Made by a program: the position numbers and the translations under genes. Shown here in pieces: positions 8,155 through 14,647 of a stretch of DNA of 22,858 nt; the stretch's first letter is position 1, and each line of letters starts with the position of its first letter. The stretch covers positions 1-22,858 of the forward strand of contig CAMLHQ010000049.1 of NCBI GenBank assembly GCA_946479785.1, in the 5' to 3' direction. Under the pieces are notes generated by a model. The model had not been told where the DNA came from. It did no database searches and worked only from the letters and a program-made list of their open reading frames with translations. This DNA comes from an uncultured Nitrospira sp. GTDB lineage: Bacteria > Nitrospirota > Nitrospiria > Nitrospirales > Nitrospiraceae.

Positions 8155-8182
8155 AGTATCATTTTCGAAATTAGCCTGTCAA
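8155..8182 (-). promoter_or_regulatory. Sigma70-type promoter for DUF151-rplM-rpsI operon
   Basis: On the minus strand there is a perfect -35 TTGACA (8182-8177), a 16-base spacer and a -10 GATACT (8160-8155, four of six matches). It sits about 65 bases upstream of the first DUF151 start. The next plausible transcription end is the terminator after rpsI. Confidence 0.65.
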
Positions 8183-8261
8183 CGAAGCCGGCGAGATAGC
8201 TGGAGAAATTCCGTAAAATTCTCGGCAAAGCCGGCAAGGGATGTGGGGAAACGCTGCCGGT

Positions 8262-8543
8262 TCAGCCTTGGGGGCGATAGTTTTGATCTATCTTGGAAGT
8301 GTCTGCTTGTTCTCCACCGATCTTGAGGAAGGCCTTCATTTGCTTCTTCACGAGTTCCCGACCGTTCTCATCGCCCAGATTGACCTGATATTCATTGATG
8401 ACCATGACCCGCATCGATTCCCATTTTTTCCAACAGGGTTTGCACACCTTGGCCTTGATTTCAGTTTCAAGCTTTCCCATGAACAGAGTATCGGTAATCG
8501 GCTCTCCGGCTTGCCCGCAGGTGACACACTGGACTTCGGCCAT
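8262..8543 (-). CDS. YggX-like (Fe(2+)-trafficking / oxidative damage protection family) small protein with two CxxC motifs
   Basis: The product is 93 residues from ATG 8543; AGGAGG lies 11 bases upstream. The central part CWKKWESMRVMVINEYQVNL and the following helix (GRELVKKQMKAFLKIG) align by eye with E. coli YggX, which has WAQWQHKQTMLINEKKLNM and a similar EQEMVNFLF helix. YggX-type proteins are linked to iron handling and protection of Fe-S clusters. Unlike E. coli YggX, which has one conserved N-terminal Cys, this protein has two CxxC pairs (CVTC at residues 6-9 and CKPC near 34-37) that could bind a metal such as zinc or iron. It is monocistronic by context, with no same-strand neighbour immediately upstream. 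The family call is by pattern recognition and moderately sure. Confidence 0.7.
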   Translation of the reverse strand: MAEVQCVTCGQAGEPITDTLFMGKLETEIKAKVCKPCWKKWESMRVMVINEYQVNLGDENGRELVKKQMKAFLKIGGEQADTSKIDQNYRPQG

Positions 8544-8580
8544 GGCGTTTGAATCCTCCTGTAAATGAGGGCCAAAGTGA

Positions 8581-8589
8581 ATTGTAGCA
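8581..8589 (-). promoter_or_regulatory. Extended -10 promoter candidate for the YggX-like gene
   Basis: The minus strand reads TGC-TACAAT (8589-8581), an extended -10 element matching five of six TATAAT positions. It is placed about 40 bases before the start codon. No good -35 is present, which is tolerated for extended -10 promoters. Confidence 0.45.
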
Positions 8590-8640
8590 TCTGCCTTCCG
8601 CTAAAGAAAAGAGGCGGTGCTTGGTAGGGTTGTTGGTAGA

Positions 8641-8669
8641 TTGACCCTTATGTGACTTCGTGTTAGAAG
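8641..8669 (+). promoter_or_regulatory. Promoter of tRNA-Leu
   Basis: TTGACC (8641-8646), a 17-base spacer and TAGAAG (8664-8669) form a sigma70-like promoter. The spacing predicts transcription starting near 8676, about 14 bases ahead of the mature tRNA 5' end. Confidence 0.6.
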
Positions 8670-8689
8670 TGGCGCCCTTCTGGCTTCCT

Positions 8690-8776
8690 GCCCGGATGGC
8701 GGAACTGGCAGACGCGCCGGACTCAAAATCCGGTGGCCGCAAGGCCGTGGGAGTTCGACCCTCCCTCTGGGCACCA
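8690..8776 (+). tRNA. tRNA-Leu (anticodon CAA)
   Basis: The 87-base sequence folds as a class II tRNA. The acceptor stem GCCCGGA pairs with TCTGGGC (one G-U pair). The anticodon stem CCGGA/TCCGG encloses the loop CTCAAAA with anticodon CAA at 8724-8726, reading UUG. A long variable arm GGCC-GCAA-GGCC is present, as expected for Leu, and the T arm is GGGAG-TTCGACC-CTCCC. The 3' CCA is encoded (8774-8776). It appears as a single-gene unit; no clear terminator follows. Confidence 0.97.
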
Positions 8777-8840
8777 ATGACAAGAAATGATGGCTGTCTT
8801 GAGCCAACTAGGGAATGAAATACCTCTACAATAAACCCAC

Positions 8841-8869
8841 TTGACTTGTTTTTGACAGTAGCCTATAGT
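8841..8869 (+). promoter_or_regulatory. Promoter of the secreted-protein gene
   Basis: TTGACT (8841-8846), 17 bases, then TATAGT (8864-8869) is a near-consensus sigma70 promoter. A second perfect -35 TTGACA lies inside the spacer at 8852-8857 but has no good -10 at proper distance. The predicted 5' untranslated region is about 100 bases. Confidence 0.75.
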
Positions 8870-8978
8870 CCGCCTCCTAGCATCATGAAAATACAAAGAA
8901 TTCATGTGTCGACCATCGTCACGTCTTGTTGTCCGTCATTTAACATTATTATTTTCTAACTCACCAAGGAGGCAGCAC

Positions 8979-9743
8979 ATGCGTAAGGTGTTGGCGCTAG
9001 GAGCGGCAGTACTCTTTGTCGGCTCCGTGAGTGTGGCAGTCGCCCAGGAGCGGTTGCAGAGCAACCAATCCGGTTTGGGCGTAGGCGAAGGTGTCGGTGA
9101 CGTGTCCGGAAATAGCACTCGCGTGAATACGTTTGACCGGACGAACTTCCTCGAGCGTCTGTCGCAGGCCGAAACAGTCTTTGGTCGTGTGCTCGCCATT
9201 GATTTTCCGGGAAGGAAGATGCATTTGGAAGGCGGTGGCAGTTCTCACGATGAGGGACGCGCGGGCGGCGGAGCGATGGACTACCGCACCGTGTATTTCG
9301 ATGACAGAACGAATATGGACCAAATGAGAACCATCGAAACTGGCGACGATGTCACTATTCAGGCTGTTGAAGAGACCAGCAATTCGCAGCCGTTTGGAAC
9401 CGGCCGCAAACTGGTTCGTGAAATCAGCGTCCTTCGTGGAAATGAAAAGCTGGCAGGATTCGGTGGTCTCGGACAGCGTCCGAACCCGATGACGGAGCGC
9501 GGCATCAATACCAGTAGCGCTTCGACCACCGGCGGAGTGAGTGGCGGAGTGTTCCCTGGCTCAGCGACCGGTGGATCGGTCACCACGACGGTCGGTGAGT
9601 ACACCGGTGCGGCGCCTTGCTGGAATTGCGAACCCCAGCCAGGATGGGGCTATCAGACCGTTGCGCCAGAGACCAAGCTCCAGAACAAGTCGGATTACGG
9701 AACTGAGGTGGCGAAGCCGAATTTGATCAAGGGTCTGCAGTAA
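8979..9743 (+). CDS. Secreted protein of unknown function with C-terminal CWNC motif
   Basis: I do not recognise this family. The start is ATG 8979, with AAGGAGG (8966-8972) six bases upstream, giving 254 residues. The frame is open for 25 more codons upstream, but those lack a ribosome site. Residues 1-22 form a clear Sec signal peptide (MRK, then a hydrophobic stretch, AVA before QE). The mature part begins with a Gln/Asn/Gly-rich region. A likely small beta domain (about residues 70-155) contains VFGRVLAIDFPGRKMHLEGG, YFDDRTNM and GDDVTIQAVEE. A Gly/Ser/Thr-rich linker (about 175-205) follows, then a short tail with CWNC at 214-217. Its own strong promoter and terminator mark it as a monocistronic, probably well-expressed periplasmic or exported protein. 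Confidence 0.85.
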   Translation: MRKVLALGAAVLFVGSVSVAVAQERLQSNQSGLGVGEGVGDVSGNSTRVNTFDRTNFLERLSQAETVFGRVLAIDFPGRKMHLEGGGSSHDEGRAGGGAMDYRTVYFDDRTNMDQMRTIETGDDVTIQAVEETSNSQPFGTGRKLVREISVLRGNEKLAGFGGLGQRPNPMTERGINTSSASTTGGVSGGVFPGSATGGSVTTTVGEYTGAAPCWNCEPQPGWGYQTVAPETKLQNKSDYGTEVAKPNLIKGLQ

Positions 9744-9751
9744 ATACACAA

Positions 9752-9797
9752 CTCAGTCGGACTGAGGGAGGGGGCAGCCGCAAGGCTGCCCCTTTTT
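9752..9797 (+). terminator. Intrinsic terminator after the secreted-protein gene
   Basis: A 9-bp stem GGGGCAGCC/GGCTGCCCC with a GCAA tetraloop (9771-9792) is followed by TTTTTATTT. A smaller hairpin CTCAGT/ACTGAG (9752-9766) stands just before it. Both begin within 30 bases of the stop codon. Confidence 0.93.
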
Positions 9798-9910
9798 ATT
9801 TGTCTTCCTGTCGTCACATAGTCCCGATACCATTGCGGCCTCGGGATCCTCCCTGATAGGATTTCGTGTAGTCACTTCGACGAATGAAAATGCTGAGAAC
9901 GGAGATCCGC

Positions 9911-10159
9911 GTGAACGGACGAGAACAAGGCACTCAACCCGATGCCGAGTTGGATTTGCGGGGGGTCATTTGTCCCTATAACTTCGTCAAGACGAAACTG
10001 AAGCTTGAAGCCATGGAGGAAGGGCAGGTTCTGTCGGTTATTCTGGACGCCGGCGATCCAATTCGCAACGTGCCGCAGAGTGTCAGCAACGAAGGACACA
10101 CCATCCTATCCCAAGAATCCATCGGTCAGTCTTACCGCGTCACCATCAGGCGCAACTAA
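9911..10159 (+). CDS. TusA-family sulfur carrier protein
   Basis: The product is about 82 residues with the TusA/SirA signature LDLRGVICPYNFVKTKLKLE. The Cys of the CP pair is the expected persulfide carrier. TusA-type proteins relay sulfur for tRNA thiolation, molybdenum cofactor synthesis or sulfur oxidation; which of these applies cannot be told here. I favour the GTG at 9911, because GGAG (9901-9904) is six bases upstream. ATG at 9884 would add nine residues but has no ribosome site. The second half (GQVLSVILDAGDPIRNVPQS) fits the family fold. The stop overlaps, tail to tail, the stop of the minus-strand methyltransferase gene. Confidence 0.88.
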   Translation: MNGREQGTQPDAELDLRGVICPYNFVKTKLKLEAMEEGQVLSVILDAGDPIRNVPQSVSNEGHTILSQESIGQSYRVTIRRN

Positions 10160-10935
10160 TTTTTCATCGATCTTCTGAGCCTTTGTCTAGTCTCATGTTC
10201 CTGCATGCCAGCCAGGACAATGGTCACCTCGGAGTCCCCCGGAATCGAGCGAACCTGTTTGAACAACAACGTTGCGCATCCTTGATACAGACCTTCGCCC
10301 TCCTTCGTCATGTTAACCGCGAGTGTCACTGATCGGTCGGGGAACACTCGTCCAAGCCTTTTCAGAATGCGTGAAAGTGCACGACGAGACGCAAACATGA
10401 CGGTGGTTGCCGTTTCCCGCTTGAGTGCGGCGAAGAAACGGTCCAGCCCTCGATCAGTTTGAGGTAAACGGCCGTGAAATATAATGCGATCTCCTCCATA
10501 ACCTGAAATCGCCACGGCAGCCGTCAATGCCGAGGGACCAGGAAGGATGGTGACGGGGCAGCCGGATTTGTGTGCGGCCGCAATCAGCAATCGTCCGGGA
10601 TCATAAATGACAGGCATGCCGCTGTCCGAGACCAATGCGACATCGTGGCCCGCCTTGAGCTGATCAATCAGGACGGCAATTTTCTCCTCATACTGATCAG
10701 GACCATACCTGGTGATCCTGGCGCTGATCCCGTGATGAGCAAGGAGGGCTTGGGTTGCGAGGGGAGTCTCCGCGGCCACGATAGACACCTGCGCGAGGAT
10801 GGTACGCGCGCGAATGGTCAAATCGTCGGGCGAGCCGATCGGCATTCCCACGATGAACAGCGTGCCGACGTCACGGCGGATGGCTGTGACACCGGGTGGT
10901 TTGCGAGGCGTTGGTTGACTCTTCTGACGAGCCAT
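10156..10935 (-). CDS. Divergent RsmI-like tetrapyrrole-methylase-fold methyltransferase
   Basis: The 259-residue protein has the SAM-dependent tetrapyrrole-methylase fold and resembles RsmI, which 2'-O-methylates C1402 of 16S rRNA. Matching blocks are LFIVGMPIGSPDDLTIRA (RsmI: VPTPIGNLADITQRA), DVALVSDSGMPVIYDPG, and VTILPGPSALTAAVAISG. Several RsmI hallmarks are altered. AEDTRHT is replaced by AETPLAT, the HDHNE segment by a GPDQYEE stretch, and RELTK by VNMTK. The protein also lacks about 30 C-terminal residues. The N-terminus has a Lys/Pro/Arg-rich extension. It is therefore either a diverged RsmI or a paralogue with another substrate. It is divergent from the haem operon, and the hem promoter overlaps its first codons; its other end converges on tusA. 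Confidence 0.8.
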   Translation of the reverse strand: MARQKSQPTPRKPPGVTAIRRDVGTLFIVGMPIGSPDDLTIRARTILAQVSIVAAETPLATQALLAHHGISARITRYGPDQYEEKIAVLIDQLKAGHDVALVSDSGMPVIYDPGRLLIAAAHKSGCPVTILPGPSALTAAVAISGYGGDRIIFHGRLPQTDRGLDRFFAALKRETATTVMFASRRALSRILKRLGRVFPDRSVTLAVNMTKEGEGLYQGCATLLFKQVRSIPGDSEVTIVLAGMQEHETRQRLRRSMKN

Positions 10936-10944
10936 CGATATAAT
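10915..10944 (+). promoter_or_regulatory. Promoter of the hemX-hemA-hemC-hemD-hemB operon
   Basis: TTGACT (10915-10920), an 18-base spacer and a perfect TATAAT (10939-10944) form a strong sigma70-type promoter, about 50 bases before the hemX start. The -35 lies inside the 5' coding end of the divergent methyltransferase gene, so the two units may interfere. Confidence 0.75.
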
Positions 10945-10969
10945 CCGATCCTCAAACCAGTCTAATTGT

Positions 10970-10984
10970 CCTGAAAAGTTCAGG
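10970..10984 (+). promoter_or_regulatory. Small hairpin overlapping the hemX ribosome-binding site
   Basis: CCTGAA and TTCAGG (10970-10975, 10979-10984) can pair with a three-base loop. The 3' arm overlaps the AGGGG ribosome site (10982-10986) of hemX, so folding could lower initiation. This is weak evidence, from base pairing alone. Confidence 0.35.
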
Positions 10985-10995
10985 GGATAGACCTC

Positions 10996-11799
10996 ATGGC
11001 CGCCGTGTTTTTCATGGTCACTATGGCGCTGTATTTTGCCGCCACCGTGTCATTTCTCGCCCTGTTGGTACGGCGGGCTGATGTCCTTTCAACCGTTTCT
11101 TTGACCATCACGGCGGTTGGATTCGCCACGCACACGATCGCACTCGTGGCACGGATGCTGGGAGCCACCGGCGCTTCGACTCCAAGCATTCATGAAGCAC
11201 TTTCATTTTTCTCTTGGATGCTGATTCTCGTCTTTCTCGCCGTTGAATTTCGTCACCGCCTACACGTGTTGGGTTCGTTCATCGTCCCATTGGCGCTGGT
11301 GTCTCTGGTATCTGCCGCCGCGCTGCCAGAAACGGTTCCCACACTTCAACCGGTGTTTCGAACCCTGTGGGTGCATGTGACCCTCAGCATGCTGGGCACT
11401 GTCGGGTTTGCCGTCGCATTTGTCGCCGGTGTCATGTATCTGATCCAGGACGGACTTCTCAAGTCCAAACGATTCAACGTCCTCTATTCCAAGCTTCCGG
11501 CGCTGGATTTTCTCGATGACTTGAACCAACAGTCGATCGTGCTCGGGTTCCCGCTCCTGACGCTGGGCATCATTACCGGCGCCATCTCCGCTGAATTTGC
11601 GCGCGGAACCTATTTGAACTGGAATCCGGAGCAGACCTGGGCGTTGGTGACCTGGCTGTTTTACTTTGTCGTGCTGGTGGGGAGACTTACTGTGGGATGG
11701 CGCGCCAAGCGTGCGGCCTATCTGACAATTATTGGGTTTGCCTGCGTCGTCCTGACGCTGGTGGGCGTGGCGGTGAAAAGTTTCGGGTCGGTGTCCTGA
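10996..11799 (+). CDS. hemX: CcsA/HemX-type cytochrome c assembly membrane protein
   Basis: The 267-residue protein has about eight hydrophobic segments (near residues 2-25, 32-55, 70-84, 92-110, 125-150, 180-198, 215-230 and 241-260). It also has the family signature LNWNPEQTWALVTWLFY (208-223), the equivalent of the W-rich haem-handling motif of CcsA/CcmC/HemX proteins. His residues at 46, 66 and 127 are candidate haem ligands. In Bacillus, HemX is encoded beside hemA and lowers GluTR amount. CcsA proper exports haem for c-type cytochrome assembly. Position as first gene before hemA favours the HemX reading, but the fold does not separate the two. The ATG is preceded by AGGGG at about nine bases. 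Confidence 0.82.
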   Translation: MAAVFFMVTMALYFAATVSFLALLVRRADVLSTVSLTITAVGFATHTIALVARMLGATGASTPSIHEALSFFSWMLILVFLAVEFRHRLHVLGSFIVPLALVSLVSAAALPETVPTLQPVFRTLWVHVTLSMLGTVGFAVAFVAGVMYLIQDGLLKSKRFNVLYSKLPALDFLDDLNQQSIVLGFPLLTLGIITGAISAEFARGTYLNWNPEQTWALVTWLFYFVVLVGRLTVGWRAKRAAYLTIIGFACVVLTLVGVAVKSFGSVS

Positions 11800-11802
11800 T
11801 GC

Positions 11803-11931
11803 ACGAGGATGAAGCAAAAGCCCGTCCAGCGGCGTTCTCGCTTTGGTCAAGGCCTCAACGTACTAAACCGCGTACGCCTCGGCCTTTCGCTCGCTGCGGC
11901 CTTGCTGGACGGGCTTTTGCTTCATCCTCGT
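11803..11931. repeat. 129-bp inverted-repeat element with perfect 28-bp arms (MITE- or REP-like)
   Basis: Bases 11803-11830 are the exact reverse complement of 11904-11931. The arm contains ACGAGGATGAAGC, then AAAAGCCCGTCCAGC. The 73-base interior holds a nested hairpin: AAGGCC (11849-11854) with GGCCTT (11881-11886), enclosing CGTAC (11859-11863) with GTACG (11872-11876). No convincing reading frame lies inside, and no target-site duplication is visible. The element begins four bases after the hemX stop, upstream of hemA, so it would be transcribed as a very stable hairpin in the hem mRNA. Origin as a non-autonomous mobile element or a species-specific palindromic repeat is inference. Confidence 0.9.
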
Positions 11932-12007
11932 CGATCCACCGTTCGTTGCACCCTGTCGGCCGACGGCGATGTAGGGATCTGAACTTCTGGAGGTAGCGCA
12001 CAGTCTC

Positions 12008-13348
12008 ATGCACATCGTTGTTGTCGGGCTCAGCCACAAAACTGCACCGGTGGAAATCCGGGAAAAGCTGGCGGTTCCGGAAAGCCGTCTCGGGGAGGCG
12101 CTCCTCAGGCTCTGCTCGTATCCCGGAATCAAAGAAGGGATGCTCTTGTCGACCTGCAACCGCGTCGAGGTCTACGCAGTTGTGGAGGATCTGGAACCGG
12201 GCTACAGCCGCATCCAGGAATTTCTTGCCGACGCCCATCTATCGGTGGCTTCAGAGCAATTGACGCCCCATCTCTATTGGCAAACAGGGGATCGGGCCAT
12301 CTCCCATCTGTTTCGCGTGGCCTGCAGCCTGGATTCGATGGTCGTCGGAGAGTCCCAGATTCTCGGCCAGGTCAAGGATGCCTTCGAAATGGCCCTCACG
12401 CACAAGACAACTGGGCTGATCCTCAACAAAGTCGTCAAGAAGGCGATTTCCGTCGCGAAACGTGTACGGACCGATACAAAGATTGCCGAGACGGCGGTGT
12501 CGGTCAGCTATGCGGCTGTCGAGCTCGCGAAGAAAATTTTCTCCGACCTCAGAGACAAGACAGTCTTGCTCGTCGGAGCAGGCGAAATGGCCAAATTGGC
12601 GGCGCGGCACTTTATTGCCAGCGGCGTGCGGCACGTCCGTGTCACGACCAGAACGCCGCAGCACGCCGTAGAACTGGCCGATCGGTTTAACGGCATCGCC
12701 GTGCCGTTTGAACAGTTTCGAGAAGAGATGGCCACGGCCGATATCGTGCTCGTCTCGACCGGCGCCTCGCATTATTTAGTGAGCAGCGACGATGTCCAGC
12801 GGGCGGTGAAGCAACGCATGAACCGTCCGATGTTTTTGATCGATATCTCGGTTCCCCGCAACATCGACCCATCTGTCCGGCACGTCGATAACGCCTTCCT
12901 GTTCGACATCGACGATCTAAAGTTCCGGGTCGAGCAGAACCGCGGAGAGCGTTTGCAAGAGGCGGCCCAGGCCGAACATATGGTGATTGAAGAGGTCGGT
13001 GTCGTTCGACAATGGCTCCAGTCGCTGGAGGTGACTCCGACGATCGTGGCCTTGAAGACCCGCGTCGAGGACATCAAGCGGACCGAGCTCGAAAAGGCGC
13101 TTGGACGTTTGGCGCATCTTCCCCCACAAGAAAGGGCGCTGGTGGAGGCGATGGCCTCTTCCATCGTCAATAAGCTGATCCATAATACGATGGTCACGCT
13201 CAAGTCCGAGGTGACGTCCGCCGATGGCGCTGCGTTCGTCGAAGCGGCCAGACGGTTTTTCAATTTGAGCGACGCCGGGACGGCTTCGAGTACCGACGAC
13301 ATCGAGGAAGGCTCAACGCCCCGATCGAGCACGAATAAACCCGGTTAG
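12008..13348 (+). CDS. hemA: Glutamyl-tRNA reductase
   Basis: HemA reduces glutamyl-tRNA(Glu) to glutamate-1-semialdehyde with NADPH, the first committed step of C5-pathway tetrapyrrole synthesis. The 446-residue product starts MHIVVVGLSHKTAPVEIREK. It has the catalytic Cys50 in LLSTCNRVEVY, the HLFRVACSLDSMVVGESQILGQVK block, an NADPH-binding VLLVGAGEMAKLAARH and a C-terminal dimerisation region. Its GGAGGT ribosome site (11989-11994) is 13 bases from the ATG, unusually far, and no closer in-frame start exists. The leader lies just after the inverted-repeat element. HemX (upstream) and the neighbouring hem genes support the assignment. Confidence 0.97.
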   Translation: MHIVVVGLSHKTAPVEIREKLAVPESRLGEALLRLCSYPGIKEGMLLSTCNRVEVYAVVEDLEPGYSRIQEFLADAHLSVASEQLTPHLYWQTGDRAISHLFRVACSLDSMVVGESQILGQVKDAFEMALTHKTTGLILNKVVKKAISVAKRVRTDTKIAETAVSVSYAAVELAKKIFSDLRDKTVLLVGAGEMAKLAARHFIASGVRHVRVTTRTPQHAVELADRFNGIAVPFEQFREEMATADIVLVSTGASHYLVSSDDVQRAVKQRMNRPMFLIDISVPRNIDPSVRHVDNAFLFDIDDLKFRVEQNRGERLQEAAQAEHMVIEEVGVVRQWLQSLEVTPTIVALKTRVEDIKRTELEKALGRLAHLPPQERALVEAMASSIVNKLIHNTMVTLKSEVTSADGAAFVEAARRFFNLSDAGTASSTDDIEEGSTPRSSTNKPG

Positions 13349-13365
13349 CAGGCATGAGGGACACG

Positions 13366-13689
13366 ATGGGGTTGGCAACCAAAGGCCCGAAGCTGTTCAC
13401 CTGTCCCAAATGTCGTAAGACCTATTTAGGTCATGATCCTTTACCCGATTGTCCGGCCTGCGGCTACGACTATCCGGTGCGAGGCGGATTTCGATGGGAT
13501 GTACTGGTCTATCTGTTGTCCGTGCTGGGACTCATGAGCTATTTCCTCGTGTCGTCGTCGTATCGCAGTCTCATTATGGAGTCTGTTTCGAATCCATCCG
13601 GTTCATCTGCCGTATCGGGCGGAGAAAAACTTCCTGGTGCTCGGCAGGCTCCGCTGGTTTATCCACCTGAGCGAGATGCGAATCGCTGA
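13366..13689 (+). CDS. Small zinc-ribbon protein with one membrane segment
   Basis: This protein of about 107 residues has no family name I can give. Two CxxC pairs, CPKC and CPAC (15 residues apart), form a rubredoxin/zinc-ribbon-like knuckle at the N-terminus. A hydrophobic helix (WDVLVYLLSVLGLMSYFLV) follows, then a Ser/Pro-rich tail. The tail could be outside the cytoplasm if the ribbon is inside. The start at 13366 has GAGGG five bases upstream; an ATG at 13354 is the alternative. It lies 17 bases after hemA and 7 bases before hemC, inside the operon. A role in haem or metal handling is suggested only by location. Confidence 0.75.
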   Translation: MGLATKGPKLFTCPKCRKTYLGHDPLPDCPACGYDYPVRGGFRWDVLVYLLSVLGLMSYFLVSSSYRSLIMESVSNPSGSSAVSGGEKLPGARQAPLVYPPERDANR

Positions 13690-13696
13690 ACGGAAC

Positions 13697-14647
13697 ATGA
13701 CCGGTTCGATGCAAGAACGATCGACGTTGGTCCTGGGGACGCGCGGCAGCAAGCTGGCGGTACATCAGAGCGAGTGGGTGCAAGCCCGTATACAGGAACT
13801 GGCTCCGCACGTGACTGTGGCGCTGCGGCGCATTCAAACGTCCGGGGACAACATTCTCGATGTGCCGCTGGCGAAGATCGGCGGCAAGGGTCTTTTCGTC
13901 AAGGAAATCGAGGAAGCGTTGCTGTCCGGTGAGATTGATTTGGCCGTCCACAGCATGAAGGACGTGCCGACGGAGTTGCCTGCCGGGTTGGAGTTGCTCT
14001 GCGTCCCGTTACGCGAAGATCCGCGAGACGCCCTGATCAGTCGCGATGGCCGGCTGTTCAAAGATCTTCCGCACGGGGCCAGGGTCGGTACGAGCAGTCT
14101 CCGACGCCAAGCACAATTGCTGCAGGCCCGACCCGATCTCTCCATACGCACGTTGCGGGGTAACCTGGATACCAGGCTGAAGAAACTGCGCGACGGACAG
14201 TTCGACGCCATCGTGCTGGCGGCGGCAGGACTTCGCCGATTAGGCTGGGCACATGAAATTACCGAGTACCTCGCGCCGGATATCAGCCTGCCGGCCATCG
14301 GTCAAGGAGCATTGGGCATCGAAGGAAGACGGGACGATCAGTTCGTCAGATCAGTGTTGAGCGGTCTGGAACATGCTCCGACGAGGACAATGGTGCGGGC
14401 CGAGCGAGCGTTGCTCCATCGATTGCAAGGCGGTTGTCAGGTACCGATTGCAGCCCATGCGACATTGGCTGGATCGGACATCACGCTGGAAGGATTGGTT
14501 GCCAGCGTCGATGGAAAAGATATTATTCGCGATCGGGTCCAAGGGACCGTGGCTGATCCAGAGTCGATGGGTATTCAATTGGCGGAACGGTTACTCGCAC
14601 GGGGAGGGGACAAGATTCTTCAAGCCATTTACGGAACGGCTACATGA
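13697..14647 (+). CDS. hemC: Porphobilinogen deaminase (hydroxymethylbilane synthase)
   Basis: HemC polymerises four porphobilinogens into hydroxymethylbilane. From ATG 13697 the protein is 316 residues (E. coli: 313). It begins near LVLGTRGSKLAVHQSEWV and contains IGGKGLFVKEIEEALL, DLAVHSMKDVPTELP, VGTSSLRRQAQLL and LRGNLDTRLKKL. The cofactor-binding Cys247 is in LQGGCQVPIAAHA. The frame extends upstream to 13637 over the zinc-ribbon gene; the chosen start lies seven bases after that gene's stop, with only a weak GGA before it. An ATG at 13709 is another possibility. It overlaps the next gene by four bases (ATGA), implying coupling. Confidence 0.96.
   Translation: MTGSMQERSTLVLGTRGSKLAVHQSEWVQARIQELAPHVTVALRRIQTSGDNILDVPLAKIGGKGLFVKEIEEALLSGEIDLAVHSMKDVPTELPAGLELLCVPLREDPRDALISRDGRLFKDLPHGARVGTSSLRRQAQLLQARPDLSIRTLRGNLDTRLKKLRDGQFDAIVLAAAGLRRLGWAHEITEYLAPDISLPAIGQGALGIEGRRDDQFVRSVLSGLEHAPTRTMVRAERALLHRLQGGCQVPIAAHATLAGSDITLEGLVASVDGKDIIRDRVQGTVADPESMGIQLAERLLARGGDKILQAIYGTAT

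Noticed and set aside
8795..8810. TGGCT/AGCCA hairpin after tRNA-Leu as a terminator
   Set aside because: The stem is only five base pairs and no T-run follows.
9833..9860. TTGCGG-16-GATAGG as a tusA promoter
   Set aside because: Too few matches to consensus to support it; tusA may be served by a promoter I cannot recognise.
11803..11931. Inverted repeat as an ordinary terminator of hemX
   Set aside because: Arms of 28 bp with 73 bases between, and only four T inside the arm, do not look like an intrinsic terminator; hemA would also lose its promoter.
11855..12238. Minus-strand frame across the hemX-hemA gap and the hemA start
   Set aside because: It runs through one arm of the inverted repeat and the antisense of hemA, with Arg-rich low-information sequence.
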